From Eutreptiella sp. 'Long Island Sound 2002' (lineage: Eukaryota; Euglenozoa; Euglenophyceae; Eutreptiales; Eutreptiaceae): a stretch of 64,000 bases of DNA. Shown here piece by piece: positions 11,274 to 21,980 of the stretch (position 1 is its first letter; every line of letters starts with the position of its first letter). The position numbers and the translations under genes were made by a program. Where the stretch lies: NCBI GenBank assembly GCA_964036045.1, contig OZ038401.1, forward strand, positions 31,578,397-31,642,396, in the 5' to 3' direction. The notes below the pieces were generated by a model that had not been told where the DNA came from, searched no databases, and saw nothing but the letters and a program-made list of their open reading frames with translations.

Positions 11274-13615
11274 ACGAGCAGGAGGGCTGGCTGTCGGAGG
11301 GGGCGGCCTACAGCACGGACGTAAGTGACACACGGTTGCGAAGTCCATCTGCGGGAGGGTAGTGACAGTGAGGGGTTTAGTACAGATGTAAGTGAGACAT
11401 GGAGGAAGTGGCAAAGGGAACAGAGGGAGGATAATCAAAATGAGTCTCACCTGAAACCCGGCGTTTGGGGGTGCCTGACGGCGCCTTGCTAGACAGCTGG
11501 ACCAAATGGTGGCGGCGCCTACCGGCGTCTTGCTGGAAAGCGTGGGCAATTTGTGTTGCGGCTTCGCTGCGTTTAGACCTGCAGTACTGTTGTGGATGCC
11601 AGAGTGGTTCTGGAGGGGAGCGACCATCGCTGGTCTATGGCCAAGCATGGGCAAAGCGCCTCTCTGCACCCAGAAAGCGCAGTTTGACGGGTTCCCATGC
11701 TTGGACAAGCACATACTCACGCGTCACCCGAGTGCTGAGACATCGGTTTATGGCACATCTGTGACATAAAATGGGATAAGGGGTTCATACCACACCCACA
11801 GAAAGTATGTTGGGGAAGTTTGACACGTGCATATCTGTCAGTCCCTGCCTGTGGGCGGCAGCAAGGGACTGGACACCACAGGGGCAGAACATTGCAAGGT
11901 GAGTCCACCCTCCGCCACAACACTCCATCTTTGACCACACAGTTGGAGACCCCTGGCATGCACCCGATAAAGTGGGGCAGCCCGTATACTCTATCGCAAA
12001 GTTGAGGACTTCCTCCATGAAAAGACAACACAAATGAACCAAACTGGACGTTTTCACCAGCAATTTTCCCTGTATGGCTCACCCCCCACCCCCTACCCCC
12101 CAACCCCCACCTGCTTCAGCGTCTTTGGAAGCCTTGGTGTAAGGGGTGGCACAGTTACAGACACGCGTACCTCAGTGGCCTCATCACATCAGTGGCCAAC
12201 CGTTCGCTCCCTGGAACTGCATTCTGCCTGGCTATGGTCGTACAGTGTGCCATGTGTGGCAGTTTCCATCCCCATGTCCTTTTGGAGACTTGCTCTGTGG
12301 CACAGGGATCCATGGTATTTGGAACGGAAGATGAGCAACGCCCAGGTGCCTGCGACTATGTGCTTTGTCAAAGGGGCCCGTGGCAAGGATGCTGTCGTTG
12401 AGCCTTCACCCCCTGTGCAGTCACCGGGGGCGGCCCGGTCCAGAAATTCTCGGGGTGTGCGTCACCACCTCCCATCATTTTAAAAGCACAGGGGCACCCC
12501 TTCGGCATAACCCAGTGGTCAACCACCTCCATCCCAGACCAGAAGCCTGTTGGTGTGCGGCTTTGTTAAGCAACGGACGTCTTATGGAGGCGCCTCTCAC
12601 CATCACATCTAACACCACATAGTACCAGATGCCATGCACCCCATGCAGGCCCTCAAGCATGAGGGCTGGTCACTGGTTCCTTTGACAGCTGGATTGCACT
12701 GCATGACTCAGTAGGGCTAATCAAGGGCTTTCACATTCTGTCTTCATAGTCTGAACCTTGTGGTTATCTACCTGCTGATGAGAACCAGATCAACAAAAGA
12801 GGGGGGTTGAGAGCCGCCATCGAGCTGATTTGTCACCACCAACCCCCCCTGTAGCCCAGCTACTAATTGCTGCAAACTTCAGGCATCTCTGTGATAGGGT
12901 TTTGGGGGCCAGCATACCAATGGCGTGCGGCGCACTGGTGCAACCAGGAACGACCCCTACCCAATGCGAATCTTTGGCAGCAGCTGCTTGACGTCATTGA
13001 CCCGTCTCACGCACGACTTAGATGGATCTGAGGGAAAGCTGAGGAAGCCAATGTTCACACTAAGGGTTCCTTTGGAAGATTCTAGTGTTCACGCCACCAA
13101 CAAGTCCCAATCCCATCCAAACCACAAGCATGATGGTGGCCGAACGTCCAAGGGCCAGTTTTGCATTGCATGCACAACACACTGTGCGAGCCTCGGTCCG
13201 AGATCACCCCATTTAACACTCAGGTGCAAATTTACCACAGTGTGTGTGTGGTGGGGTGTGGGGGGGGCACAGAAACTAGAGCAATCACACGGTGGTAGGG
13301 TTTTCGCCTGTGAGGCTGTCGGCGAGGCTGAGGGCTGTGGGGTGCCTGTGCGGCTGCAAGGCTGTGCCCGGGTGTCGGGAAAATTCATTCAGTGGGGTTC
13401 ACCCGCTTTTTTGGAACCCCTGTGATCGTAGATACTACTAGGCACCCCTGCACAAAAAACCTGGGAGGTGGCAAGTTGATCGCCCTGCAAAGAGTATCTG
13501 TGCCTGCAATGGGGCGGCACACTACCCTCCGTCTTCTTGAATCCTTGCTTCATTATCCCAGGGGACTCTGTGTGTTTGTTTTGTTGCCCTGGTTAATGGC
13601 CCTTGATGCTGTAAA
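11274..13615. other. Gene-poor intergenic DNA upstream of the YEATS gene
   Basis: No supported gene. Frames on both strands are short and lack motifs. I could not identify a promoter element for the YEATS gene with confidence. Confidence 0.4.
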
Positions 13616-14356
13616 ATGGTGAAAACTCAGCGTCTGGAGGGCCAAATAGTGGCCAAGAAGCTTGTGTATGGCAGCGTGGCTGTGTGGCGCGGGACCCGCA
13701 AGGGACCCGATGACCAGCGCACACACAAGTGGACGGCGTACGTCCGTGGCCACAACGATGAGGACATCAGTTACTTTGTCAAACGAGTGCAGTTTGATTT
13801 GCATCCGAGTTTTGAGGACCACATCAAAATCATAGAGTCAGCCCCGTTTGAGATCAGTGAGACGGGGTGGGGGGAGTTTGAGATGAAGATCAAGGTCTTC
13901 TTTGTGGAGGTGTCGGGGGAGAAACCCATTGAATTTACACATTATCTGAAACTGTATGGCAGCCAGGCGACCATCCAGAGCGCTGGAGGGAGCCTGCGGC
14001 CGTCGTTCCAGGCGCAGAACGTCCCCAAGAAGCTGCCGGTGGTTGTGGAGAAGTACGACGAGATCTTGTTCGTTGATCCCACGGAGGCGTTCTACGAGAT
14101 CCTGCAGCAGGGCAGCCAGATCCCCCCGGAGCAGGTCCGACAGGTCAGTGTATCGTCCGAGATCAAAAGCCATGGGACACAGTTCCTGGAGAGTCGGGAG
14201 GTGCCTCGGCTGGAGGAAGCCAAGAATCGTCTCAAGGCCCAGATTGCACAGCTGAAGGACAAGCATCAGCAGGAGGAGGAGGTGATGCAAAGACTTATCC
14301 ACGACACTGAGAGCCTGCAAAACCAGATTAAGGCGTTGCAGGAGCCAAACGGGTGA
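13616..14356 (+). CDS. YEATS4: YEATS-domain protein of the GAS41/Yaf9 type
   Basis: An acyl-lysine reader of histone tails. Family members with this architecture are subunits of the SWR1/SRCAP and NuA4/TIP60 chromatin complexes in the nucleus. The 246-residue, single-exon protein starts at ATG 13616 and ends with TGA. The YEATS domain covers roughly residues 8-115, with HKWTAYVRG (37-45), the loop DLHPSF (61-66) and the signature SETGWGEFEMKIKVFF (81-96). Aligned from memory to human GAS41, His63, Phe66, Trp85 and Phe88 occupy the acyl-binding pocket positions; Phe66 replaces a Tyr. A linker with EKYDEILFVDPTEAFYEIL (about 145-163) follows, then a Leu/Gln/Glu-rich C-terminal helix (about 198-242) expected to form the coiled coil used for complex assembly. 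Length and domain order fit GAS41 (about 227 residues). No introns are seen. YEATS4/Yaf9 rather than ENL/AF9 is chosen from the GWGEF motif and C-terminal coiled coil. Confidence 0.93.
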   Translation: MVKTQRLEGQIVAKKLVYGSVAVWRGTRKGPDDQRTHKWTAYVRGHNDEDISYFVKRVQFDLHPSFEDHIKIIESAPFEISETGWGEFEMKIKVFFVEVSGEKPIEFTHYLKLYGSQATIQSAGGSLRPSFQAQNVPKKLPVVVEKYDEILFVDPTEAFYEILQQGSQIPPEQVRQVSVSSEIKSHGTQFLESREVPRLEEAKNRLKAQIAQLKDKHQQEEEVMQRLIHDTESLQNQIKALQEPNG

Positions 14357-15327
14357 CGGTTTTTGCTGTGTCTTGTGCGGAGTTACGCAGGGCCAGAGAA
14401 GGAAAGCAGCGGGTGCGCCTTGTTTCCGAAACGCAATTGCACCCATGGCCCTGAGACTCGCGCTGCCATGGCACTCCAGAAGAACTCACACGCGGTCGCT
14501 AACCTGATCAGCCCTTGTCTTCTCTTTGTCCTGACTCCGTTTTTTCCCGCTCCTGTCCCTCGGGATGGGATCCCAAGCAGATGGACCATGGTGGCACTGG
14601 GGTGAGGGTGGGGGTGTTGTGCGCATTGAGGGTCGCACCCACTGCATGTGTGCCGATGCTGCAGGAGCTTTTATCCTCCCCCCCCATCCCCATCAGGCAC
14701 CTGCATGTCCCCACCCCCTCGGGAGGGGGCTTGAGGATAATACAGCTCAGGGACCGCTGGGGTGGAGGATTTGTTTCAGATAGCGGCTGCGCATTCGCAT
14801 TGTGATGCAGCAATTTCACATAACCATAGCTTCCGCGTGGTCCACATAGCAAGACATGCGACAGTGGACGTAGACAAACCACCCGCCCCTCTCAAACCCC
14901 CAAACCACTTGCAAAATGCCTGCCGATGCAGTGCACCACCAATGGTAATCCGGAAATCCCCGGCATTTTACGGTTTCCCGCATTTGTGGTGGAGAGCTTC
15001 ATGGTCTTGGTATGGCGAAACCTGCTACCACTGTCAAGGCAGTGGACACCATGGGGGCAACTTAAGCGCAGTGCGCATGTAGTGTGACTAGTTGGGCATC
15101 AGGCCCTACTAGAAACCCATATTTTGTGATACTGTGGGCATCATTGTTGTTTGATAGCAGGTTTGGATGCTTCTTTCACATTGGGGATGTGGAAACCTGG
15201 ATGTTTTGGATTTCCACCCAGTTTCACCCCTTTTCACCCCTTTTCACCCGCTTTTGGCTCATTTTCACTGCACCCACTCCTTTCTAGGTTGATTTCTCCC
15301 CACCATGGGGACCCTGAGAAGGCAGGT
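14357..15327. other. Intergenic DNA downstream of the YEATS gene
   Basis: No supported gene. It contains a small minisatellite of TTTCACCCC blocks at about 15221-15255. Confidence 0.4.
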
Positions 15328-15558
15328 GATGTCCCGTTCAATCCAAAGAATGCCAGTTGTGCATACAAAGTAACGGGTGCCATTGATAGTCTCGGCAACA
15401 TTGTTTGGATTTCTCCATTGTGCCCCGGGACATCCGTGGATTTCCTCATTTGGGACCGCGATGGACCTAAAAGGTCGAAGGGAAATTATATGGATTATGA
15501 GATGGGCTCCATTGATGGTGCATACAAGGGGCGCCTCCATGTGGCATGGCCATTCATC
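15328..15558 (+). pseudogene. Harbinger/PIF-type DDE transposase remnant (DDE_4 fold)
   Basis: The frame reads K-V-T-G-A-I-D-S-L-G-N-I-V-W-I-S then CPGTSVDFLIWD, a spacer, and IDGAYKGRLHVAWPF. This follows the pattern of DDE_4 endonucleases: a strand ending D-x-x-G-x-I, the P-G-S-x-x-D segment carrying the second catalytic Asp, and D-x-A-Y-x-G before the P-F/P-Y turn. The first Asp region and the final Glu region are not seen in this frame, so it is a fragment. A Cys-rich segment in another frame follows at 15651-15920. Confidence 0.55.
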
Positions 15559-15650
15559 GTCATAAGGAACACATGGAGGGGATCTGGTGCTGCGTTGCAT
15601 GAGTATGTACGTGTACTCTTGCAATTGCAACAATTTTTGTATTTGAAGAC

Positions 15651-15920
15651 AAGTACGACCCTCCATATGGTCCATGGGAACATGTACTTGCGCACGTACG
15701 GGTCACACCTACACAGGAGGACAATGTTGATGAGAATGTTCTGGGTGACAATGGGGATGCATGTGTCCTTTGTTACACCAAGTCTGACCCCGAGGAGATT
15801 TCCATGTGTGACAAGTGTCAGCTGCAATATGTGTTGTTGAGGGTGGATACCCGGGATGGCGACCAGGGCCGTTCATGGCCTTCCGCATTTTGCATGATGT
15901 CTTATGTGAAGGGAAGGTAG
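15651..15920 (+). pseudogene. Cys-rich (half PHD-finger-like) segment next to the DDE remnant
   Basis: In the frame starting at 15651 the translation runs KYDPPYGPWEHVLAHVRV, then an acidic stretch, then ACVLCYTKSDPEEISMCDKC (from about 15759) and QLQYV, ending at a TAG. C-x2-C-x11-C-x2-C followed by Q-x-x-Y resembles the first half of a PHD finger, but the His/Cys pairs that should follow are missing. It may be the C-terminal part of the same decayed transposable element after a frameshift. Confidence 0.3.
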
Positions 15921-17279
15921 TTTGCAACAGTTGTTCAGCTATGGTAGTTGGAGTCGGCTAATTTAAAGGCCGTTGGGAAGGGGCGTGCCTGGGGGCTCTT
16001 CGGGGGGAACCTAGTCTAAAAGATATAGCGCGCAGTGTGCGTGCAGTGCAAGGATTCCTGCAATGGGGGCAGCAGCTACAATCGTAAGCAGTGGGATCTA
16101 CCGTCCACTCTCACCCACACAAATGCCCTCGCCCGTCCCGCACAACCCTGGTCTGCCACACCCACACACAATCCCCCCAGAACGGACCTCCAACATCACA
16201 AGCAGAGCAAACCACACAAAAGACATGATGCTGGACAACGGTTGTGCTGCACGGGAACCTACCGGCCTTGATGGAGCCCCCAAAAGCAGCCCGATGCGCT
16301 CAATGCGCCGACGTTGGGACACATGGCATGGCTGCTAGTGCGAGAAATAGTAGAGCAATACTCACCTGCAACAAATGAGAACTAGGCTGCGACGAAGACC
16401 GGACTGTACCCCCCCCCCCTTTGCGCAATTCTCGCCTTGCCCACCGACTACCCCTCATCAAACGGCGCTCCTCTTGCTACTTGTTAGACCACGGTCTTGT
16501 CCAACGACCAGCCCATGGTCAAACGGTGCTGTTTTGCCTTCAAACACTGTCCTGCGACCGCCGTGTGATCAAACCGTGAAACATCACTGGTCGTTGCACA
16601 AAGCGGGGGAGGGGGATTACGGTGCAACACCTTCGTGTCAGCGTGCAGCGGGGTCTGATGGGTCTGCAGAGATGAATTGTGTCATGACCAGTGGTGCGAG
16701 TCGCGTGAATGGGGTGGTATGGAGTGCAGGGCATTTTTGCGGGATCTGCGAAGTGTGCAAAGGAGGCCAGCAAGATGTGGTCAGTCTCCATAGGGATGTG
16801 ACACCGGGCTTTGGGGTACTGTTGGATTCTGCAGTCAAGGATGAGATGGCATGTTTGCATTTCTTGTGCTGCTTCTTTTTCGTTCATAATATGCAAACTC
16901 AGGTTACGAGCTGAGATCAGGCATCATTTTTTGACACACTATCAAAATGCATTGCACCTGGTGCAATTTGTTTGAGCCATGCCCAAAATGTGCCAAAAAG
17001 TGACGGAACCGTTGTACAAAAGAAGGCCGGCTCAAAAAGTGTGGTTCCTTAACATCAAAACCCGCTTGTACTAAAAAGCTAGCTAAATGTAACATAACAA
17101 CCCCAAGAGTGCTCAACTTTTCCACTAAAACCAACCATATATGTTGGCACAAAACTTGTTTTTGATTCGTTTGATCCAAAGGAAAACTTTCATCTTCTTT
17201 CATGAAAAAACAAGAGTTGGTCCATCTTACAAATCTTGTAAACACCAAACTATGGGTTGTCACCCGTAAACACTCTTTT
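15921..17279. other. Gene-poor intergenic DNA
   Basis: No supported gene. A 180-codon open frame at 16375-16914 has no recognisable motif. From about 16900 the sequence becomes A/T-richer. Confidence 0.4.
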
Positions 17280-17569
17280 CGTCTTTTGCATGTGTTTTGG
17301 CCTAATGTGCGGCGATATCACTGTACTCCACCCTTCGTTGAACATCACTTTTGCATGCTGATTTCGCTAATATTGTCTTCCGTGGGGAATAAAAAAACGA
17401 GAACCTTAAGTTTTCACAACCTTTGGTCTTTTGCATGTGTTTTGGCCTAATGTGCGGCGATAGCAATGCAATATACCCATTGTGGAACATCACTGTTGCA
17501 TGCTAATTTCTTTCGCTAATCTTGTCTTCTGTGGGGAATCACAAAACGGGAACCTTAAGTTTTCACAAC
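17280..17569. repeat. 147-bp tandem duplication
   Basis: Two copies (about 17280-17421 and 17427-17569) share TCTTTTGCATGTGTTTTGGC, ATGTGCGGCGATA, GAACATCACT.TTGCATGCT, TGTGGGGAAT and GAACCTTAAGTTTTCACAAC in the same order, with scattered substitutions and small indels. Confidence 0.85.
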
Positions 17570-17814
17570 CAAGATAAATACAACTCAAAACTGGTACGTT
17601 CCGCTTTCATGGTAATTGAACAAGGCACTTTGAAATATCAGTCATCATGGAGGTTGGGCTGGTCACATCCCACCAGTAAAACCTACAAACGCACTACATG
17701 TTGGGCCACAAACGAAAAAATACATGCGGCCTACAATTGCAGAAAATTGCACCATCCCTACAATCATATCAAATACAAAAAACCTTGTTCTAGGGAGGGG
17801 GGTGGGGGAGGGGG
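17570..17814. other. Short A/T-rich spacer
   Basis: Nothing recognisable except a G-rich patch just before the next repeat block. Confidence 0.4.
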
Positions 17815-18360
17815 GGGGTTTCGAAAATTCGTTTTTTTTCCAAAACCCTTCTGTCGCCCCTAGGATGGGCTTGGGTGATCATTTGCTGACAACATGGGTA
17901 CTCAAGTACCCCTAGGGACCCACGTAGTGGCCGCTAGGCCCATGTAGCCTAGGCCATGGGCCCCCCTAAAGCCCCAAAATTGCCGTTGTTCAGGCAAATT
18001 AGCGGCACATGAAAAATTTCAAAAATCCGACTTTTTCTGAAACCCTTCTGTCGCCCCTGGGATGGGTTTGGGTGGTCATTTGGTGACAATATGCGTACTT
18101 CAGCACCCATTGGAACCCACCGAGTGGCTGCTAGGCCCATGTAGCCCGGGCCGTGGGCATGCAAAATAGCCCTGATATTGCTTTTGTTTATGCTATTTCG
18201 TGCACTTGACAATTTTCGAAAATTCGACATTTTCCAAAACCATTTTTTCGCTCGTGGGATTGGTTTGAGCGATCATTTGGTGACAATACAGGTTTTTCAG
18301 CACTCATGAGGACCCACATAGTGGCCGCTGCGCCCATGTAGACCGGGGCTCTTCGTCTTT
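17815..18360 (+). repeat. ~190-bp satellite family, three diverged tandem copies (forward)
   Basis: Three copies start near 17818, 18008 and 18210. Each carries, in order, TTTTCNAAAACC, a CGCCCCTGGGATGGGTTTGG-like block, GATCATTTGGTGACAATA, a (G)TACTTCAGCACCCAT-like block, GACCCACGTAGTGGCCGCT and GCCCATGTAGCC. Copies differ at many positions, so this is an old array. The reverse complement of the same family forms another three-copy array at 35160-35690. Confidence 0.85.
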
Positions 18361-21313
18361 CTTCAAGGTGCCTTGCCGAAGGCAATAGAATTTTTCCAGC
18401 TCCTTAACTTTTAAGTCCAAAAATGAGGTTGCTTTGTCATAAAGTGGCTTCTTAACATCAAGTTTGACCTTTTCTTGGTGAATTTTGCCTAATTATTTTA
18501 CCACAAGCAGCAGGCAGCTCATAGAGGTTTAATGGTATTGAAAACCATGATCTGATCCGTGAGGTGGTAGGTGGTCCCAATCTGGTGGAACACAGGTTGG
18601 GTTTTTTTTTCTTCACGTGTGCTATCTTTTTTTGAACATTTTTTTTAAATTGTATTTGATTAACTGGACCCATTTAATGAGGAGTCACATCAAATCATAT
18701 TTCTTTCCAGTTTGCCCCCCGGTGGGACACCAAAGGCATCATTTGTAGCCAGGCTGCCATACATGAAAAAGGCCCGATTTACATGCTGTAGTGGGTCGTC
18801 TCCATCGCTAGAAATAGCAGTAATATCCAACCCTATCAACTTTCGGGGAGTGTTAAATTTCGAGTGTATTAAACTCATAGCTTAAAACACTGCATTTTGT
18901 ATCAAACACTCAAAAGCTTTTTTTGGGCTACTCTTGCAACTGTTACTGAGGTTCGAGAATGCATGTGTTTGGCAATCAATTTCATGGTCTTTAAGCTTTC
19001 ATTTGAGGGGCAGGGAGGCTGGGTCCAATCCATAATATATGTGAAAAGCCCCACTTTGGGGCATAAAATTTTTTTAAAAAGTCGATCACAGAAATTCATA
19101 GAAAATGAATTACCCAACCCATTTGGTCAAAATGGACCTCTGCGGAACGCCAAAAAAAACGGTGCCGCATAACTTTTATATGCTTGAAAACAATATTTCA
19201 ATAGTAAAATCCCATAGAATCTCATTGGTATTTAGACTGGTACTGCTATTGGTACTCCTCCTGGTATTGGCAGCAGCTGCTATTGCTATTGCTATTGGTA
19301 ATGCCAACACTGCTGCCACGGCTGACGTGACTGCTGCTCATTGCTACTGCCCCCAGCGGAAGCAGCATGTTGTGGCAGTAATTACGTACCAATCTACTCA
19401 AATCCAGTGTTGTTGGCACAGCACGTGTATCTTTCTCCTTTGAGTGGGCGTGTTGGTTGGGCAAACTTCCCGCAATTCCTCGATTTGTCGTCAGATAACG
19501 GTGGGGATGTGGTCCTGTTTCCAAAAAGTAGACTGCTGGTTGCGTACATGCGTAGGATCGGTCGAACACGGAATACTGCACAGGAACAGTGGCGGTACCA
19601 GCTACCAGTACCCACCAGCTACGAAGCATCCGTCTCAAGTTCTGTATTTTGACGGGACGGGTTTTCCCGTGTTGATGGGAACAATAGTGCAGACGTTGTG
19701 CTGAGTGAGTAAGTTAAATGCACATAATACATTTGGGCGTTTTGACCGAAACTGGTTGCACAACTACAGCAGAGCAATGATGTGACAGAAGAAACTAAGC
19801 ATGGTCATGAGGCACACCCCCCTCATAAAGGAGGTTGCCGTAATGGGCTTACAATGGGAGGAGGCTTGTCTGTCAATCTGGCGACAGTCTGGGCGCCATC
19901 CACTCGACTGAATGGGAACAATTGTAATTTCCTGTTCTGTTTGGCGCAAGCAGACTTCTGAGAAGATTTTTCTGAGGCCTACCCTGCTTTTTAATTTGTG
20001 TTCTTGCCCACGCGTTGTGTGGTGTTTTGTACTTCCCTTGAATGCCTTTTGACTGCCTCCAAATGAACTTGCACTGTTCCACAAGAGGCATTTTGACCAC
20101 CACTCCAAGATTAAGTATTTCTAGCCCCACTTGCACAGCCTCGTTGCCAAATACAAAGTTTTTGGGGCTCCACCCCTCCTGCTAGCTGCAAGAAGCTAGT
20201 CGAAATGGATTGATGATTATGTCGTGAGTTCAAAGGGCCAAGAGTACGAAGAAGACCAGTGCAGAAGAAATAATTTGCATTTTCAGCATTCATTCATTCA
20301 CCAATCCATTCATCCATTCATTCACTCCCTCCTCTATTCATTCATTCAATTGCCAGTGGGTTACCGTGCCAAAAAGCAGCACACGGCATTTGACTAAGCT
20401 AATCCTAATCCAGAGCACAATTCCAAAGTGTGGGGAAGTCTTGAATTTCAAACTAGTGGGGTCCCATGGAACCTTCTTGTTGATGTTGAATTTCAAAAAG
20501 ACCCAACTTCGTCCAAGCTGAAGCATCCATACTGGGCTACAGATCATAGCAAACACATGCAACAAAATAAAGGCACGCGTCGGCTTTTAAAAGGGAGGAG
20601 GTTTACTTGCCCTCTCCCTCACGCCACTGCCCTCCTCCACTTGGTGCACGAACGTGTTCGAACCAGGTCTGAATGTACGCTGCCGAGGACTCCTGCACAG
20701 CATACTTACAGGCAAATATGCGCTGGGTCAACATAAGTAGTACACACAGCTCAATGCAGTGACCCACTATACTTATCATTTTGGATTTGAATCATTGGAT
20801 GGCCCAGCGCACGGCAGTACAGTCGCTGCGCACCCTCTTTGGCATCCCGCTTCATCGTGATTCGACTTTGTTGCTCCGCTTAGCCCCCTGTCCCCTGCAA
20901 ATCGCCATCTGATCCAAGGCCCTTGGCACGGGTGCATCACGCCTGCAAGGCGACCTGCCCAAATACTCCGTCGTGAAGGACATGCGGTGCCCTACGCGCG
21001 ATCACTTTTGAAGGGCCCTCTCCACAAAACTTCGACAAAACGACCACTTCAGAGAGATGATGAGGCGATGCCACGGGGCGCATGGATTCAATATTGCGGC
21101 CTGCCGTGAGAACGTTCAACGATTGGACTTCGCTGGCCCTTGCTGTTTCGGCGGCGTCTTAGATTTCCCCTGGTCAAATGGAACTTTAAGAATTATGTAG
21201 ACGCATTTTTTTTTACGGGCCAGTGCCCCGTTGTCTTCACCTTCCGGCAGGGGGCGTTGTGATGTGTTGTGGCCCCGTTTGAGACGTTCCTGTATGACAC
21301 ACCGTCTGGTCAG
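18361..21313. other. Gene-poor intergenic DNA with short simple repeats
   Basis: No supported gene. Contains a TATTGC-rich patch near 19260-19300 and an ATTC/ATTCATTC microsatellite at about 20287-20350. Open frames lack motifs. Confidence 0.4.
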
Positions 21314-21707
21314 CAGGGGCGTCCTTAAGGGACGAGATTTTTTTTTTTTTGCTAAGGACAGCCCTTAAGGACAGCCCCAAGGGACCACCAACCGCCAACC
21401 GCCAACTCCCATCAACTGCCAACCGCCACCAACCGCCAACCACCAACCGCCACCAACCGCCAGCCACCAACCGCCGCCAACCGCCAGCAGCGACCAACCG
21501 CCAACTGCCAACCACTGCCAACTGCCTCCAACCACCAACCGCCAGCCACCAACCGCCACCAACCGCCAGTTGCCAACTGCCAACCGCCAACTGCCGCCAA
21601 CCGCCAACCGCCAACTGCCACCAACCATGGTTGAGCACATGGAGTGCCCTCGGGCTTTTTTGGGAAACCGGAACACTTTTTTTTTTTTCCCGTTAAGGAC
21701 ACCCCTG
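21314..21707. mobile_element. hAT-type MITE, copy 2, with internal minisatellite
   Basis: A 394-bp relative of the element at 5700-6089. The left end is CAGGGGCGTCCTTAAGGG; the right end is CCCGTTAAGGACACCCCTG. A perfect 8-bp direct repeat CTGGTCAG flanks it at 21306-21313 and 21708-21715. It shares with copy 1 the subterminal TTAAGGAC repeats, the poly-T block after the left end, the CCAACCGCCA-type minisatellite (about 21380-21625), the ACCATGGTTGA.CA motif and a poly-T before the right end. The different target duplication shows that the two copies inserted independently. Confidence 0.88.
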
Positions 21708-21722
21708 CTGGTCAGTGACGTG

Positions 21723-21797
21723 ACTCCGGCGGTTGAGAGGGCAGAGCACAGCTCGCGTCCACATATCTTCCCGAGTTCGAATCTCGAGTTTCGGAGT
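21723..21797 (+). tRNA. tRNA-like sequence, doubtful
   Basis: Seven-pair potential acceptor stem (ACTCCGG at 21723-21729 with TTCGGAGT at 21790-21797) and a B-box-like GAGTTCGAATCTCGAG with a 4-bp T-stem. The D-arm is weak and no convincing anticodon stem can be drawn, so this is more likely a tRNA-derived relic than a working tRNA. It starts just right of MITE copy 2. Confidence 0.25.
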
Positions 21798-21980
21798 AGC
21801 CACTACTCCGCGCAAAGACAGGGTTTCATTGCACTGGGAGGGAGGCATCAAGACCTTGGGGATCAAAACTGCGAAACTGCAAGCATCGATTGGTGCAGTT
21901 TGCCAATTATTGCCCCCCCTCCCCCCTTGCCCGACAACATGCCATTGCCCCCTCCCGCATCCGCAGATTGATTGACCAAG

